A DNA stretch of 64,000 bases from Azorinus chamasolen (taxonomy: Eukaryota; Mollusca; Bivalvia; Cardiida; Solecurtidae), in the NCBI GenBank assembly GCA_963576725.1, contig OY755243.1, positions 72,748,106 to 72,812,105 on the forward strand, given 5' to 3'. A model generated the notes under the pieces. That model was not told where the DNA came from and searched no databases. It saw nothing but the letters and a program-made list of their open reading frames with translations. Positions 31,602 to 41,131 of the stretch are shown one piece after another (the stretch's first letter is position 1; each line of letters opens with the position of its first letter). The position numbers and the translations under genes are program-made.

Positions 31602-32219
31602 TTAGGAATCTTCGAAAGTTGGTCTCCAGCCATTTATTATCATTTCAATCTTTCTCATTTGGAATTCTTTAAGCAGAAAGGGAGAACATTTCAGCGACTG
31701 TATGTCCTCCGCTAAAAATTGCCCATCCAGCGTATACTGAAGACATTTCTCTGCCACATCCTCTAGTCCACACAGTTTAAAGCAGCCGTGCACGTCTTGA
31801 ACGGTATATAGCTTAAAATCGTCGCGGGTCTGATTCTTCCGTTTTATTTTGTGTACACGTAGTTCTGTCTCTGGTTTAAAGATCAAGTACCCATCTTCTG
31901 TTGTAAGCGGGGTACGAGACGGTTTGGACAAATCAGGAACCGGAGGGAGTGGCCGACCCCTGTAGTTAGTTCTATCCAGATTCAAGCTTACACTAGAATC
32001 TGACACACTTCTAGGTTTCACTTGACGTTCTTCCATCGGGTGTTTGAACAAGCTGGTGTCATCATCCCCGGTTACCTCCGGCGCGCTAGATTGCCTTTGA
32101 AACGACTTGATCACATTTGCAGACTTGCGTACTTGTGCCAACAGTTCCTTGTGCACCTTGCCAAAACCAAGTCTCGTTTTTTCAACGATTCTCTTCCAGA
32201 TCTCTGGCTGAACCTTATT
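31602..32219 (-). CDS. Gene A exon 5: SH3-ligand region and SAM domain
   Basis: The terminal exon, 618 bp from acceptor AATACAATTTTCAG to TAA, encodes residues 381-585. It starts NKVQPEIWKRIVEKTR. A class I SH3 ligand RPLPPVP is at about 469-475 in a Ser/Pro-rich linker. The C-terminal SAM domain (about 519-580) has VHGCFKLCGLEDVAEK, DGQFLAEDIQSL and an INGWRP end, which resembles what I recall of GAREM SAM domains. SAM domains mediate protein association, and the proline motif would recruit SH3 adaptors such as GRB2; both roles are inferred. The V at 402 is GTG, not a start. Confidence 0.85.
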   Translation of the reverse strand, partial: NKVQPEIWKRIVEKTRLGFGKVHKELLAQVRKSANVIKSFQRQSSAPEVTGDDDTSLFKHPMEERQVKPRSVSDSSVSLNLDRTNYRGRPLPPVPDLSKPSRTPLTTEDGYLIFKPETELRVHKIKRKNQTRDDFKLYTVQDVHGCFKLCGLEDVAEKCLQYTLDGQFLAEDIQSLKCSPFLLKEFQMRKIEMIINGWRPTFEDS

Positions 32220-32291
32220 CTGAAAATTGTATTAAAAAGGATTAATTCAAAATATCAATATAGAGTTACAGCTAAACGTGCGTACCCAAAT

Positions 32292-32365
32292 CGAGGGCTT
32301 GGTGCAAAACTATTCTAACTCCTTCACAAAGTGAGGGAGTTAGAATAGTTTTGCAACAGCCCTCG
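32292..32365. repeat. H8 palindrome
   Basis: CGAGGGCTTGGTGCAAAACT pairs with AGTTTTGCAACAGCCCTCG, centre CACAAAGTG. It lies 73 bp upstream of the gene A exon 5 acceptor. Confidence 0.85.
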
Positions 32366-32429
32366 AAATGCTTTACATTTGTAATCGTCATATCTCCTGC
32401 TTTACATTTGTAATCGTCATATCTCCACC

Positions 32430-32590
32430 AAATCTTTAACTCTTTAGTATAGTCTCTTCGAGACGATTCTAAAGAGTGGTCACAATATAGGGTTTGGTTG
32501 AGAAATAAAGGAGCTATTCTTGAAAATGTTTGAATTTACGCATCTTATCTGGATTTTCCCCAATAGAATAAACCCTAGTTTAGCGCTGCA
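32430..32590. repeat. H7 / P-F core fragment
   Basis: CGAGACGATTCTAAAGAGTG, GTCACAATATAGGGTTTGG and TGAGAAATAAAGGAGC match one half of the P-F core. Confidence 0.6.
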
Positions 32591-32593
32591 TAT

Positions 32594-32664
32594 TCAAGCA
32601 ATGTAGACCCAGATCAGAGAGTTTATGGATAGGCTCTTAACCACATCTGACAGTCACACTGTTT
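32594..32664. repeat. Degenerate H1 hairpin
   Basis: CAAGCAATGTAGACCCAGAT faces CATCTGACAGTCACACTG; heavily mutated. Confidence 0.5.
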
Positions 32665-32724
32665 GCCTTACATATTAGTGTTCAACCATTAAACCAAATC
32701 AAGTATAAGTATGCGAGAATAAAC

Positions 32725-32897
32725 AGTAGAATCTCTCTAAAGCGACCCCTTAATTGATCAAGATCGGCGTCTTTAAAAGCAGGTATATAATTGCTTAATG
32801 CAGGCCGAAAGTAATGCAGAAAGCTCCTCAACGACTCAGATTTATATGTCGTTTAGGTGGTCGCATTAGTGTGTGTGTGGGGGGGGGTGTGTACTGT
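32725..32897. mobile_element. Pogo-like MITE, broken core
   Basis: CAGTAGAATCTCTCTAAAGC left end, half the core (GCTTAATGCAGGCCGAAAG), then TAGGTGGTCGCATTAGTG and a GT/G run before GTACTG. Confidence 0.6.
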
Positions 32898-33096
32898 AGT
32901 CATTTTATAACAATTGACATCTTCAGATTACAGATTTGGTATATTCAAAGACAAATTTGGGACATTCACATTGTACCTCATGACTTTTCGTGTAAGTTTT
33001 AATCCTTTATTCCTTAAATACGCCCTACGCCTTTGCAAACATAATAGGTTCAGTTCAGACGCATATTACACGTAGTAAAACAACGGGTTTAACGGA

Positions 33097-33346
33097 TTAA
33101 CCCTTCGCTTGCTGAATTTTAAAATACATTTCTCCTTCTTTATCCATGCCCTGTTGTATAATTACATATATCTTCACTGTGTACAAGCATTTCGCTGTGC
33201 AATCACTGCTGTGGAGTGCACTGGTTGCACAATCAACTTGTAAATAGTGCAGACCCTGATGAGACAGCTCCTGCAGGAGCTGTCTCATCTGGGTCTTCAC
33301 TATTTACAGGTAGGTATATTGACGCGATTAGCAAGCGAAGGGTTAA
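33097..33346. mobile_element. H5 MITE, complete, inverted
   Basis: TTAACCCTTCGCTTGCTGAA to TTAGCAAGCGAAGGGTTAA, 250 bp. The hairpin GCAGACCCTGATGAGACAG...CTGTCTCATCTGGGTCTTC has a perfect CTCCTGCAGGAG tip. In gene A intron 4. Confidence 0.9.
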
Positions 33347-33545
33347 TAATGAATATTTATTTGTATGAATATAAATTATAAGATTGTTTTATAATTACAT
33401 TATGGTCAAGCGGATTTCGACCATGGCAACAATTGTAGAATCAGGTATATGTATATATTATTTCATAAGCAAACAGAGCAGACCCTGGTCCGATGGCTCC
33501 TATAAGAGGTTTCTGGCCTGGGTTAACTCTGTTCTGTTTCCAAAG
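33343..33545. mobile_element. H1 MITE, degraded
   Basis: It follows directly on the TTAA of the H5 element: TTAATAATGAATATTTATT body, CGACCATGGCAACAATTGTA, then the hairpin arms GCAAACAGAGCAGACCC. The right end is not preserved. Confidence 0.6.
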
Positions 33546-33579
33546 GTGTTACAATCTGTATAGATCTATGAATTTACAC

Positions 33580-33824
33580 TTTCAGTGTTCTATGTTTATT
33601 TCAAATTTCAATACCTACTTAATATTGTGGACAAAATAGTTATAACGAAATACAGAAGATGGAACATTGTAGCCATTTTAGAAAGTAAAGTAAAGAGACA
33701 GATCTATCAAAGTTCATGAACAAATAGCAGGCCCTGATCAGACGGCTCCTACAGGAGCCGCCTGAGTTGGGTCTACTCTGTTTGCAAATGCGTGAAAATA
33801 CGTTTACATGAGGGAAAGGGTTAA
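33580..33824. mobile_element. H1 MITE, right end intact
   Basis: TCAATACCTACTTAATATTG body, a CTCCTACAGGAG hairpin, and GAGGGAAAGGGTTAA. It ends 29 bp beyond the exon 4 donor of gene A. Confidence 0.75.
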
Positions 33825-33852
33825 AGGATTGAAAGATCAAAAGTGACGTCAC

Positions 33853-33908
33853 CTTTGGTAGTTTAGGGTTTTCAGTGGGGTCATCGGGGTCGGGGACTCT
33901 TCTCGATG
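33853..33908 (-). CDS. Gene A exon 4 (acidic/proline linker)
   Basis: A 56-bp exon, acceptor GATATTTACAG and donor GTGACG, phase 1 in and phase 0 out. It encodes SRRVPDPDDPTENPKLPK (residues 363-380), a charged proline-rich linker between the CABIT half and the SAM exon. Phase agreement with exons 3 and 5 is the main support, since so short an exon has no domain. Confidence 0.7.
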
Positions 33909-33956
33909 CTGTAAATATCAAAAGTGCATAGTAATGCAATAGTTCGACCATCAATG

Positions 33957-34345
33957 TGAAACACAATAGACTGACCATGTATGTGCAATGTAATAGACTG
34001 ACCATGTATGTGCAATGTGAGAGACTGACCATGCATGTACAATGTAATAGACTGGCCATTTATGTGCAATGTAATAGACTGGTCATGCATGTACAGTGTA
34101 ATAGACTGACCATGTATGTGTATTGTAATAGACTGACCATGTATGTGCAATGTAATAGACTGACCATGTATGTGCAATGTAATAGACTGACCATGCAAGT
34201 GTAATGTAATAGACTGACCATGTATGTGCAATGTAATAGACTGACCATGTATGTGTAATGTAATAGACTGACCATGTATGTGTAATGTAATAGACTGACC
34301 ATGTATGTGCAATGTAATAGACTGGCCATGCATGTACACTGTAAT
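33957..34345. repeat. 27-bp minisatellite in gene A intron 3
   Basis: About 14 copies of AATGTAATAGACTGACCATG plus TATGTGC. The unit length is a multiple of three, so the minus strand stays open as HGQSITLHI repeats. It lies between exons 3 and 4 and is removed by splicing in the model. Confidence 0.9.
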
Positions 34346-34432
34346 AACAAGGCTTTGATATTTTTCATGCTTAAACATAACTTAAACTGAAATTTATAAT
34401 TAACAGAGCGATAACAAATGTAAGTTACGTAC

Positions 34433-34489
34433 GAAGGAGGATCGGCTTGGGTAGGACTGGTGGAGCTGGCTTAAGATAATCTTCTACAT
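34433..34489 (-). CDS. Gene A exon 3 (EDYxKP, proline-rich)
   Basis: A 57-bp exon between acceptor TCTTGTTTTACAG and donor GTACGT, phase 1 in and out. With the split Asp343 it reads DVEDYLKPAPPVLPKPILL. Gene B exon 3 has the same phase and an EDYEKP motif, so Tyr347 and the proline tract are the conserved content. An alternative donor 4 bp further on would break the frame and is rejected. Confidence 0.75.
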
Positions 34490-35106
34490 CTGTAAAACAA
34501 GACCATGTATAACAATAAGAATCAAAACTGAAAGTAGGGTCAAAAGATACTTAGCCGAGTTGAAACGATATAAGTTTAGTTTTGTGTATGTATTTACTGT
34601 TATATCAAGAGTCTATTCAGACACAAACAGCAACGCTTTATACGATCAGTCGCGCTACCGACTCGAAATTTCTGCAAGACAGGACCGACATACTCGATTA
34701 TGAAATATCGGATGCACTACTTTGATTCGCGGTTGATTATTGCGTGCAATGTTGAAAAAATCCAACGGTAATTATAGATGTTTTCAACTACGTTGAATCC
34801 ATCATTCAAAAACTCACTGATACTTTCTCTTAGACCCAAAAGAGTATTCGTTCGATGACCACCCAACTAATGAAAATGAAATATAGTAGACCCTCTATAA
34901 CGTGACCGCCGAAAGAGGACTTAAGAGGTCCAATCCTGTGTCTTAAATGATATTCACTATTCAGCAATTTTTCTTTGAAAATATTCAAATGAGTTCATGA
35001 ATACTTTAGATATTGATTTTTAACCATACCCAGTTGTGAAAAAATAATGTCTGCTCAAATCTGAAAAATGGAGTAACTTGAATATCCATCGACTCGTTCA
35101 TGCTTT
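34490..35106. other. Gene A intron 2, no gene
   Basis: Mostly unique sequence. A decayed pogo-like left end (TAGTAGACCCTCTATAACG) lies near 34886, followed by an H6-like fragment (ATTCACTATTCAGCAATTTT). Confidence 0.45.
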
Positions 35107-35547
35107 TGTAACGTTCGTAGAACGTTGGTAATTATGCAAATGAGGCTGACCAGGTAATTGTATCTGGGGAAGTGGAGGTATATATATAGCGCAACAAACA
35201 TCTCTTGATGTGAGCTTAAGCTTTGCACCGACAGGGTTTGTTGTTGCTGGGTCTCTCGGTTTGCACGTTACAAATGGTGGCAGCGTGGTGGGATAAAGTC
35301 AACTGCCAGACCGGAGTTGCCTTACCCACGGGTCTCCCAGGGTCCAAGTCTCGGGACGAGACTTCTCGGAGGGGAGAGTAATGTAACGTTCGTAGAACGT
35401 TGGTAATTATGCAAATGAGGCTGACCAGGTAATTGTATCTGGGGAAGTGGAGGTATATATATAGCGCAACAAACATCTCTTGATGTGAGCTTAAGCTTTG
35501 CACCGACAGGGTTTGTTGTTGCTGGGTCTCTCGGTTTGCACGTTACA
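35107..35547 (+). mobile_element. TRIM-like miniature LTR retrotransposon
   Basis: Two direct repeats of 166 bp (35107-35272 and 35382-35547) are identical by eye. Each starts TGTAACGTTCGTAG and ends GCACGTTACA (TG...CA), with a TATATATATA box inside. The 109-bp interior starts AATGGTGGCAGCGTGGTGGG, which fits a primer-binding site, and ends in a purine run GGAGGGGAGAG before the second LTR. A 4-bp CTTT flanks both sides. No coding capacity, so it would depend on another element. Orientation is inferred from the primer-site and purine-tract order. Confidence 0.8.
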
Positions 35548-35579
35548 CTTTTGAGAAACTGTTGACCGAGTTTCAAAAG

Positions 35580-35625
35580 GTTTGGATCTTGATGAGACGC
35601 CGAGTGACTTATTGAAAATGCGAGT
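35580..35625. repeat. H3 fragment
   Basis: GGTTTGGATCTTGATGAGAC GCCGAGTGAC is one arm of an H3 hairpin; the other is lost. Confidence 0.45.
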
Positions 35626-35646
35626 GATGTATCGAATAGCGGGATA

Positions 35647-35936
35647 TTAACCCTTACTGTGCGCGATCCGAGTCACTTATGTCCTTTGCAAACAGTGTAG
35701 ATCCAGACGAGAGAGCTCCTGGAGGAGCCCTCTCATCAGGGTCTGCATTGCTTGTCGTGTTACACTTTTCTTTCGAAAAATATCTAAATATTCACCGTAA
35801 GCTCGACTTTGTTGTTTTTTAGATTTGGAATGGTCCATTTGAAAATTCAGCATTGTAAGGGTTCAAACACCCCTAAGTATTCATCATAAGCTTGACCGGT
35901 ACAGTCCGTTTGAAAATTCAGCGTTGTAAGGGTTAA
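35647..35936. mobile_element. H6 MITE with duplicated end
   Basis: TTAACCCTTACTGTGCGCGA to AGCGTTGTAAGGGTTAA. The hairpin GTAGATCCAGACGAGAGAGC has a CTCCTGGAGGAG tip. The segment ending TTCAGC-TTGTAAGGGTT occurs twice. It ends 40 bp from gene A exon 2. Confidence 0.85.
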
Positions 35937-35975
35937 TCCTTTATTCGCCCTACATTCTCCACCAAGACCTATTAC

Positions 35976-36618
35976 CTTCGTATGTAACTGGTTTGGTATT
36001 TTGGAGTAAAACAATGTTTGATTTCTCTGGACGAATAAGGTACAGATGCTGGTAAAGGAAATCCGTATTGTCGTAGCGTTTGAACCGATTTTGACAGAAG
36101 TGTCGTTTTTGCAGATCGGTTGGAAACTCCTTCATCACCACTCTTTCGTTATCAAAGGTAGTTTCCGGAATTAGAACAACTTCCGTTTTAACATCGGTTT
36201 CGTTTCCATTTTGCATGCATCCCAAAAGACAAGACAGTGTCTTTCTACCAATGATTTCTAGTGGTCCTTGTGTAATAAGGAGAGCACTGTTTGCCCAGTC
36301 ATCATCGTATATAATAACATCATGCGGAGAAATATGGTCAATGAAATTGATGACCACGGGTAGAAGGATTGAAGATACTATCTTTGACAGTGCGTAAGTT
36401 TTCTCATCTTGAATTGCAGTGAAGTTAACTCGATCGCCCTGATTAAATATGTACGACTCGCCGCTGCCAGTGTCTCTGCATTCAAGGCTGATATTTTCTA
36501 TTACTCGTGTCAGTTCTAGTGTGGTCCCAGTAGTAATGGGTTTAGATTCCTGACCCGAACAAGCGGATGAAAGGGTGTCTGTTTCTACCTTTACATAGCG
36601 AGGAAGATCTTGCAATAT
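35976..36618 (-). CDS. Gene A exon 2 (GAREM-like CABIT, second part)
   Basis: A 643-bp exon from acceptor TTGTCTATTTCAG (phase 0) to donor GTAATA (phase 1), encoding residues 129-342. It starts ILQDLPRYVKVETDT. Motifs shared with gene B exon 2 include GTTLEL, VNFTAIQDEKTY, LPVVINF, DVIIYDDDWA and GPLEIIGRK. No stops or frameshift. Divergence between the two copies is substantial, with only short blocks matching, so the duplication is not recent. Confidence 0.8.
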
Positions 36619-36669
36619 CTGAAATAGACAACAATAACAAATGTTATTGTAGCACTGCAGTGCAGGTCA

Positions 36670-36800
36670 TTAACCCTTCCCCTGTTAAAAATTTAAGTAA
36701 GAAATAATGACATCATGAATATTTATTGGCTTATTTTTTATAATGGTATATGTACATAGTTTTGGTATTGGTAGAAGCTGTAGAGTCAGGTCTATAATAG
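36670..36800. mobile_element. H1 MITE, left half
   Basis: TTAACCCTTCCCCTGTTAAA, ATAATGACATCATGAATATT and GTAGAGTCAGGTCTATAATA match H1. The minisatellite begins where the hairpin should be. Confidence 0.65.
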
Positions 36801-37395
36801 ATAACAATAGAAGGACTAGCAATGCCACAATTTGAATGACACCGATATTGAAACGAGTAGTAGGACAATCAATGCCACAATTTAAATAACACCGACATAG
36901 ACACGAGTAGTAGTGCAATCAATGCCACAATTTGAATGACACTGACATAGTTCTAACGAGTAGTAGGACAATCAATGCCACAATTTGATTGACACCGACA
37001 TAGACACGATAATAAGGACAATCGATGCCACACTTTGATATGCACTGACATAAACATAGACACGAGTAGAGGGAAAAGCAATGTCCCAATTTGATTGACA
37101 CCGACATAGACACGAGTAGAAAGACAATCAATGCCACAATTTGATTGACACTGACATAGACACGAGTAGAAGGACAATCAATTCCCCGATTTGATTGGCA
37201 TCGATATAGACACGAGAAGAAGGACAATCATTGCCTCAATTCTATTGGCACCGACATAGGAGTAGAAGGACAATCAATGTCCTGATTTGATTGACACTGA
37301 CATAGACACGAATAGAAGGACATTCATTGCTTTAATTCAGCTGACACCGTCATAGACACAAGTAAAGACAATGCCTCAATTTGATTGTCACCTTT
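36800..37395. repeat. 50-bp minisatellite in gene A intron 1
   Basis: About 12 copies of GACACGAGTAGAAGGACAAT plus CAATGCCACAATTTGATTGA plus CACCGACATA, with exact 50-bp spacing in the middle. Coding-like frames here are periodicity artefacts. Confidence 0.9.
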
Positions 37396-37930
37396 GCAAG
37401 CGATGTATACATAAGAAGTTATATCAACATTAGTAAAATGGTGTAGATACACTGTGGGATCATCATAGAAAAATACCTCCAACATGTGTTAGCATACAGT
37501 GCATAGTAGTGACTGCATTGACACAAATCATTCACTGCCTCTATGAACGTTTATGAAAATCTTCCAGCAGCGCTGTCTCTCTGAACAAAGTAGGTACAAA
37601 AGTTATTCCTTACAACCGTATGATTTTGGATAAGAATGTATGTTGTCACCAAAGCCCAATGTTACAAACTTCTGAATTTGAGTCTGAGTTTATTCCTAGG
37701 TATCTGAATTGCCAGATTTTGAGCTAACCTACCTTTGATACCTGACAATGAACTAAGACCAGAGTAGCACGTTTTATAACCATGAAATACTTTTCATATA
37801 AATTCTTGAGAAGGCAGAAAAGTGTCCATGGCCACCATACATCAGTTGCAATTGGTGAATAGTGAAAGGCACGCGTGTAACCTCCCTATAGCTGATGACA
37901 TCGACTCGATTTCTGGAAGTAACAATGACA
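37396..37930. other. No gene recognised
   Basis: Gene A intron 1. A weak H9-like stretch (ACAAACTTCTGAATTTGAGTCTGAG) is split over 37663-37690. Confidence 0.4.
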
Positions 37931-38129
37931 TTAACCCTTACTGTGCGGGACACGAGTCACTAATGCCCTTTGCAAACAGTGTAGACCCAGGTGAGAGGGC
38001 TCTCACCAGGGTCTGCACTGTTTGTCATGTTACACTTTTCTTTAGAAACATCCCTGAATATTCACCATTTGCTTGACCTGACTGAATTTTGGAACAGTCC
38101 ATATGAAAACTCAGCGTTGTAAGGATTAA
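37931..38129. mobile_element. H6 MITE, complete
   Basis: TTAACCCTTACTGTGCGGGA to CAGCGTTGTAAGGATTAA. The hairpin tip is shortened to GAGAGGGCTCTCACC. Confidence 0.85.
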
Positions 38130-38481
38130 GATAATCAATGATTATGGTTAAAAACTCCGTGGTTATGTTTTGAAGAGGTGGCCAAATGAAAACACGTGGG
38201 TTCATTTGCACCTAAACAAAGAATGTCCCTGTAAGTAAGAAGTGTTCCCTGTATAGAAGAAAAAGCCCCTGCGGTGAAGAAATGCGTATTTATGTGTGTT
38301 GCAGGTGCTATGTCACGGCTCAACAGAATATGGAAAAGCAAGGTCATCTTCCGTTCCAATTACAGACTCAAAGTAACTTCTCCTATAGAGTGGTGAGACT
38401 GGACACAATCCAGGTATTTGGTATGAAAGCATTGCTTAAACTCCTCCGCATACCATACACTAGACACACTACCAATTAATA

Positions 38482-38808
38482 CAGTTGAACTTTGATATCT
38501 CGAACTCGAATAACTCGAACTTCGGGTTAACTCGAACTAAAAGGTCGGTCCTTCCAAAATGTACAATACAGAATTGTTCTAAAATGTATTACTACCCATA
38601 TCTAGAAACATTCGACAGCTTAATGCAGGTCTAAAGTAATGCTGAATTTGAAAGCTCTTGTGGGAGCTTTCATCATTACTTTAGACTGACCTGCATTAAG
38701 CTGTGAAGTTGAGCAATTGTCCAGACTAGAACTCGGATGACTCGAACTTATGTTATCTCGAACTAATTTGTGTGGTCCCTTGAAGTTCGTGATATCGAAA
38801 TTCAACTA
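38482..38808. mobile_element. P-D pogo-like MITE, complete
   Basis: CAGTTGAACTTTGATATCTC with GATATCGAAATTCAACTA, TA at both sides. Inner arms CTCGAATAACTCGAAC pair at the other end. The core is CAGCTTAATGCAGGTCTAAA with matching right arm. Confidence 0.8.
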
Positions 38809-38939
38809 TAATTATGTCCAATTTCATCAAAGATTTACCCACAGTTTGCATTTAGACACATTTTCGTAGTAATGGCCGTTAAAAACTGTTTCATAGCAAA
38901 GAGCTGGAAGACAGGAAAATACAGAAACAGGTAACCAAC

Positions 38940-39323
38940 CTGGTCTACAACAGCGTATCTCCGCCTTCTCCGGGGTCTGTGTACGATCTTAACTTTTTGT
39001 GGAAGATGGAGGGGGATTAGAAACTCCTGGTCGACGAATTTATTGTAGGCATTCACATAATCCACACCTTTCTCTCTTTCGATTGCTTTTTCATCGTCCA
39101 GTAAGAGAACTTTCACATGAACGAGTGGTATTTGTTTCATGCCATCCAATCGTATTAAAGTTTTAGGTGGAAGCCGCTCGTTTCCACAGTCCGTTTCTTC
39201 GTAAATATCATCAGCATCACATGTGCGTACCACTAATGGAAATTGTTTGTCCTCTTTGTCAAGTAGCTGTCTCAGTGTCATTTCTCGCGGGGGTGTTAAA
39301 TTATGACTGGTAGGTGGATCCAT
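38940..39323 (-). CDS. Gene A exon 1: N-terminus of GAREM-like CABIT-SAM protein
   Basis: Gene A encodes a 585-residue signalling adaptor. CABIT domains mark the THEMIS and GAREM families; GAREM proteins also end in a SAM domain and bind GRB2 downstream of growth-factor receptors. This 384-bp exon (128 codons) runs from an ATG with G at -3 and +4 to donor GTTGGT, phase 0. Visible elements are FPLVVRT, PPKTLIRLDGM, LVHVKVLLLDD, VDQEFLIPLHLP, and a basic HRPRRRRRYAVVDQ end. The same architecture occurs in gene B exon 1. Lengths and intron phases of the first three exons match between the copies, so tandem duplication is likely. Cytoplasmic location is inferred: no signal peptide or membrane segment is visible. 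A C2H2-free, enzyme-free adaptor is the best reading; a diverged THEMIS-like protein is the alternative. Confidence 0.8.
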
Positions 39324-39578
39324 GTCACTTCACACGTTAGTACCTAGATCGCAGTATCTTGTTTTCAACTTATGTTATATTTTTTGTTTGCATGGTTGAA
39401 ATTTCATGCTCATTCAACCAGAGTTTTCATAACTGCTACAAATATTTACACTGCATCGCAGAATATTATTTCCATAGTCTGTTAACAATTAACTCCCACA
39501 CTGTACATGTATATATAAGGTAAATTCCGTCAGCTTGAAGCTGCAGATAAAGGTGTGTACCCAAATATTAAAATCGTT
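39324..39578 (-). promoter_or_regulatory. Gene A 5' flank with possible TATA box
   Basis: On the minus strand CCTTATATATACATG lies about 190 bp before the ATG. Position is plausible for a core promoter but AT-rich sequence makes chance likely. Confidence 0.25.
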
Positions 39579-39652
39579 ATTTCTCCACCGAAGCCTATAC
39601 TGTGACCACTCTTCTAAAGAGTGGTCACACTATAGGGTTTGGTGGAGAAATA
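39579..39652. repeat. H7 hairpin
   Basis: ATTTCTCCACCGAAGCCTAT and GTGACCACTC pair with GAGTGGTCACACTATAGGG and GGTGGAGAAAT around TTCTAAA. Confidence 0.8.
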
Positions 39653-40014
39653 AAGGAGCTGTTGTTGATAATGTTTAAATTTACGCGTCTTATCTAGACC
39701 TCTGAATTGAAATGATTTTATTTGGAACATATCCATGCGAAGTGTTCCTGCCAAAACAATATGTGCTGGCGAAATCCTTTGACATTGATTGGTAGAGTAA
39801 ACACTGTACATAGTCCACACATGTGCACTCTAAATAGAGATATCGAGCTTCTTTAGATTTTGACGATAACCCCCACGTAAGGCGGCAACTAGTCCATACA
39901 TATACCCTAAATAGTGATATCGATCTACTTTCGGTTTTGACGATATTCCCATAGACGTAAGACAGCAATTACCACCAAATTAGCATGCTGTCTTAACAGC
40001 TCACTGGTGGGACT
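39653..40014. other. No gene; short direct duplication
   Basis: GATATCGA-CTTCTTTAGATTTTGACGATA (39840) and a diverged copy (39912) recur about 72 bp apart, each near a TAGTCCACACATGTGCACTC-like block. No coding signal. Confidence 0.45.
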
Positions 40015-40083
40015 AGCAAACAGTGTATACCCTGATAAGAGGGCTCATTCAGGAGCCCTCTGATCAGGGTCTGCACTGTTTGT
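40015..40083. repeat. H6-type hairpin
   Basis: GCAAACAGTGTATACCCTGA faces TCAGGGTCTGCACTGTTTG with tip GGCTCATTCAGGAGCCC. Confidence 0.75.
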
Positions 40084-40717
40084 CAGTATCTCGTGCATGG
40101 AATCATTGGCGTTTATGGGTTAATCAGGTCCCGATACTGTCACTAAAACAATAAATCCATTTATTTTGTTTTTATAGCAGTTGACCATAATCACATTAAC
40201 ATAAAAATATCCAAGCCAATACAAATTACATGCATGCTCAAAAATGTAATCTAAGCTAATAATTATGTACACGTATGCGAACACATTTACAGTCCAACTG
40301 ATTGCACTGTAGATCTACATGTGCAATCTGTGATTTGACAGGCGAGTGTCGGTAACCCGCATATACATTTTTGTAATTCAAAAACATTAGGAATCCTTAA
40401 CAAACATTGTCCTGAAACAACCATTCCAATTTATACTTTGAACACTAGGTAGCTTTACTCTCTGCTTTAATTCCCAAAATACACTCTTCTTCCACTTCTT
40501 CTCAAACATAAAGTCAGAGTATTAGACAGTCTGGATCCTGATAAGACTATTGTTCTAGACCCAAGCTGTTCGCCAAGGCTAAAACAAACGTTTTATACAA
40601 TGTTCAAAGAGTTGGCTCTTATCCTGCCGAAAAAAATGACTGCTCAAATTCTGATATGAAGCAAGTTTTGCTTATTTGCTATACGTTGAAGTTATTGAGA
40701 AACATGTGACCAAGTGG
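40084..40717. other. No gene recognised
   Basis: A damaged H3 hairpin (ACAGTCTGGATCCTGATAAG, GACCCAAGCTGTTCG) sits at 40527-40573. The rest is unique and AT-rich. Confidence 0.45.
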
Positions 40718-40783
40718 CAAGCAGCTTGGATCCTGATGAGACGCCGAGTTACTCGGCGTCTCATCTGGATCCAAGCTGTTTGC
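40718..40783. repeat. H3 hairpin
   Basis: GCAGCTTGGATCCTGATGAG pairs with CTCATCTGGATCCAAGCTG around GCCGAGTTACTCGGC. The arm asymmetry is inverted relative to the copy at 15415. Confidence 0.85.
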
Positions 40784-40864
40784 AAATGGACGATCGCGAT
40801 CGTTTGGATAAGCGTTATTAATAACGTGTACACAAAAATACTCTGGACAACTGAGGAATTATCC

Positions 40865-41095
40865 TTAACCCTATTTATTCATATAAACGTATTTTCACGC
40901 ATTTGCAAACAAAGTAGACCCAGATCAGACGGCTCCTATAGGAGCCGTCTGATCAGGGTCTGTTCTGGATCTGTTACTTTACTTTCTGAAATGGCTACAC
41001 TGTTCCACCTCCCATATCTCGTTATATAACTATTGTGTCCATGAATATTCAGTGGATATGGAAATTTGAAATAAACATAGAACAGGGAAATGGTA
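40865..41095. mobile_element. H1 MITE, complete
   Basis: TTAACCCTATTTATTCATAT to ACAGGGAAATGGTAA. The right hairpin arm lacks its last bases. Confidence 0.75.
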
Positions 41096-41131
41096 AATCC
41101 TTTATCTAATAGAGGTATCTTTTAACGCATT

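Noticed and set aside
33881..34378. 165-codon frame of HGQSITLHI repeats
   Set aside because: A 27-bp minisatellite inside an intron of gene A; no start context or domain.
34429..34489. Alternative exon 3 of gene A using donor GTAACT
   Set aside because: It would change the phase to 2 and break the frame into exon 4; gene B exon 3 supports the GTACGT donor.
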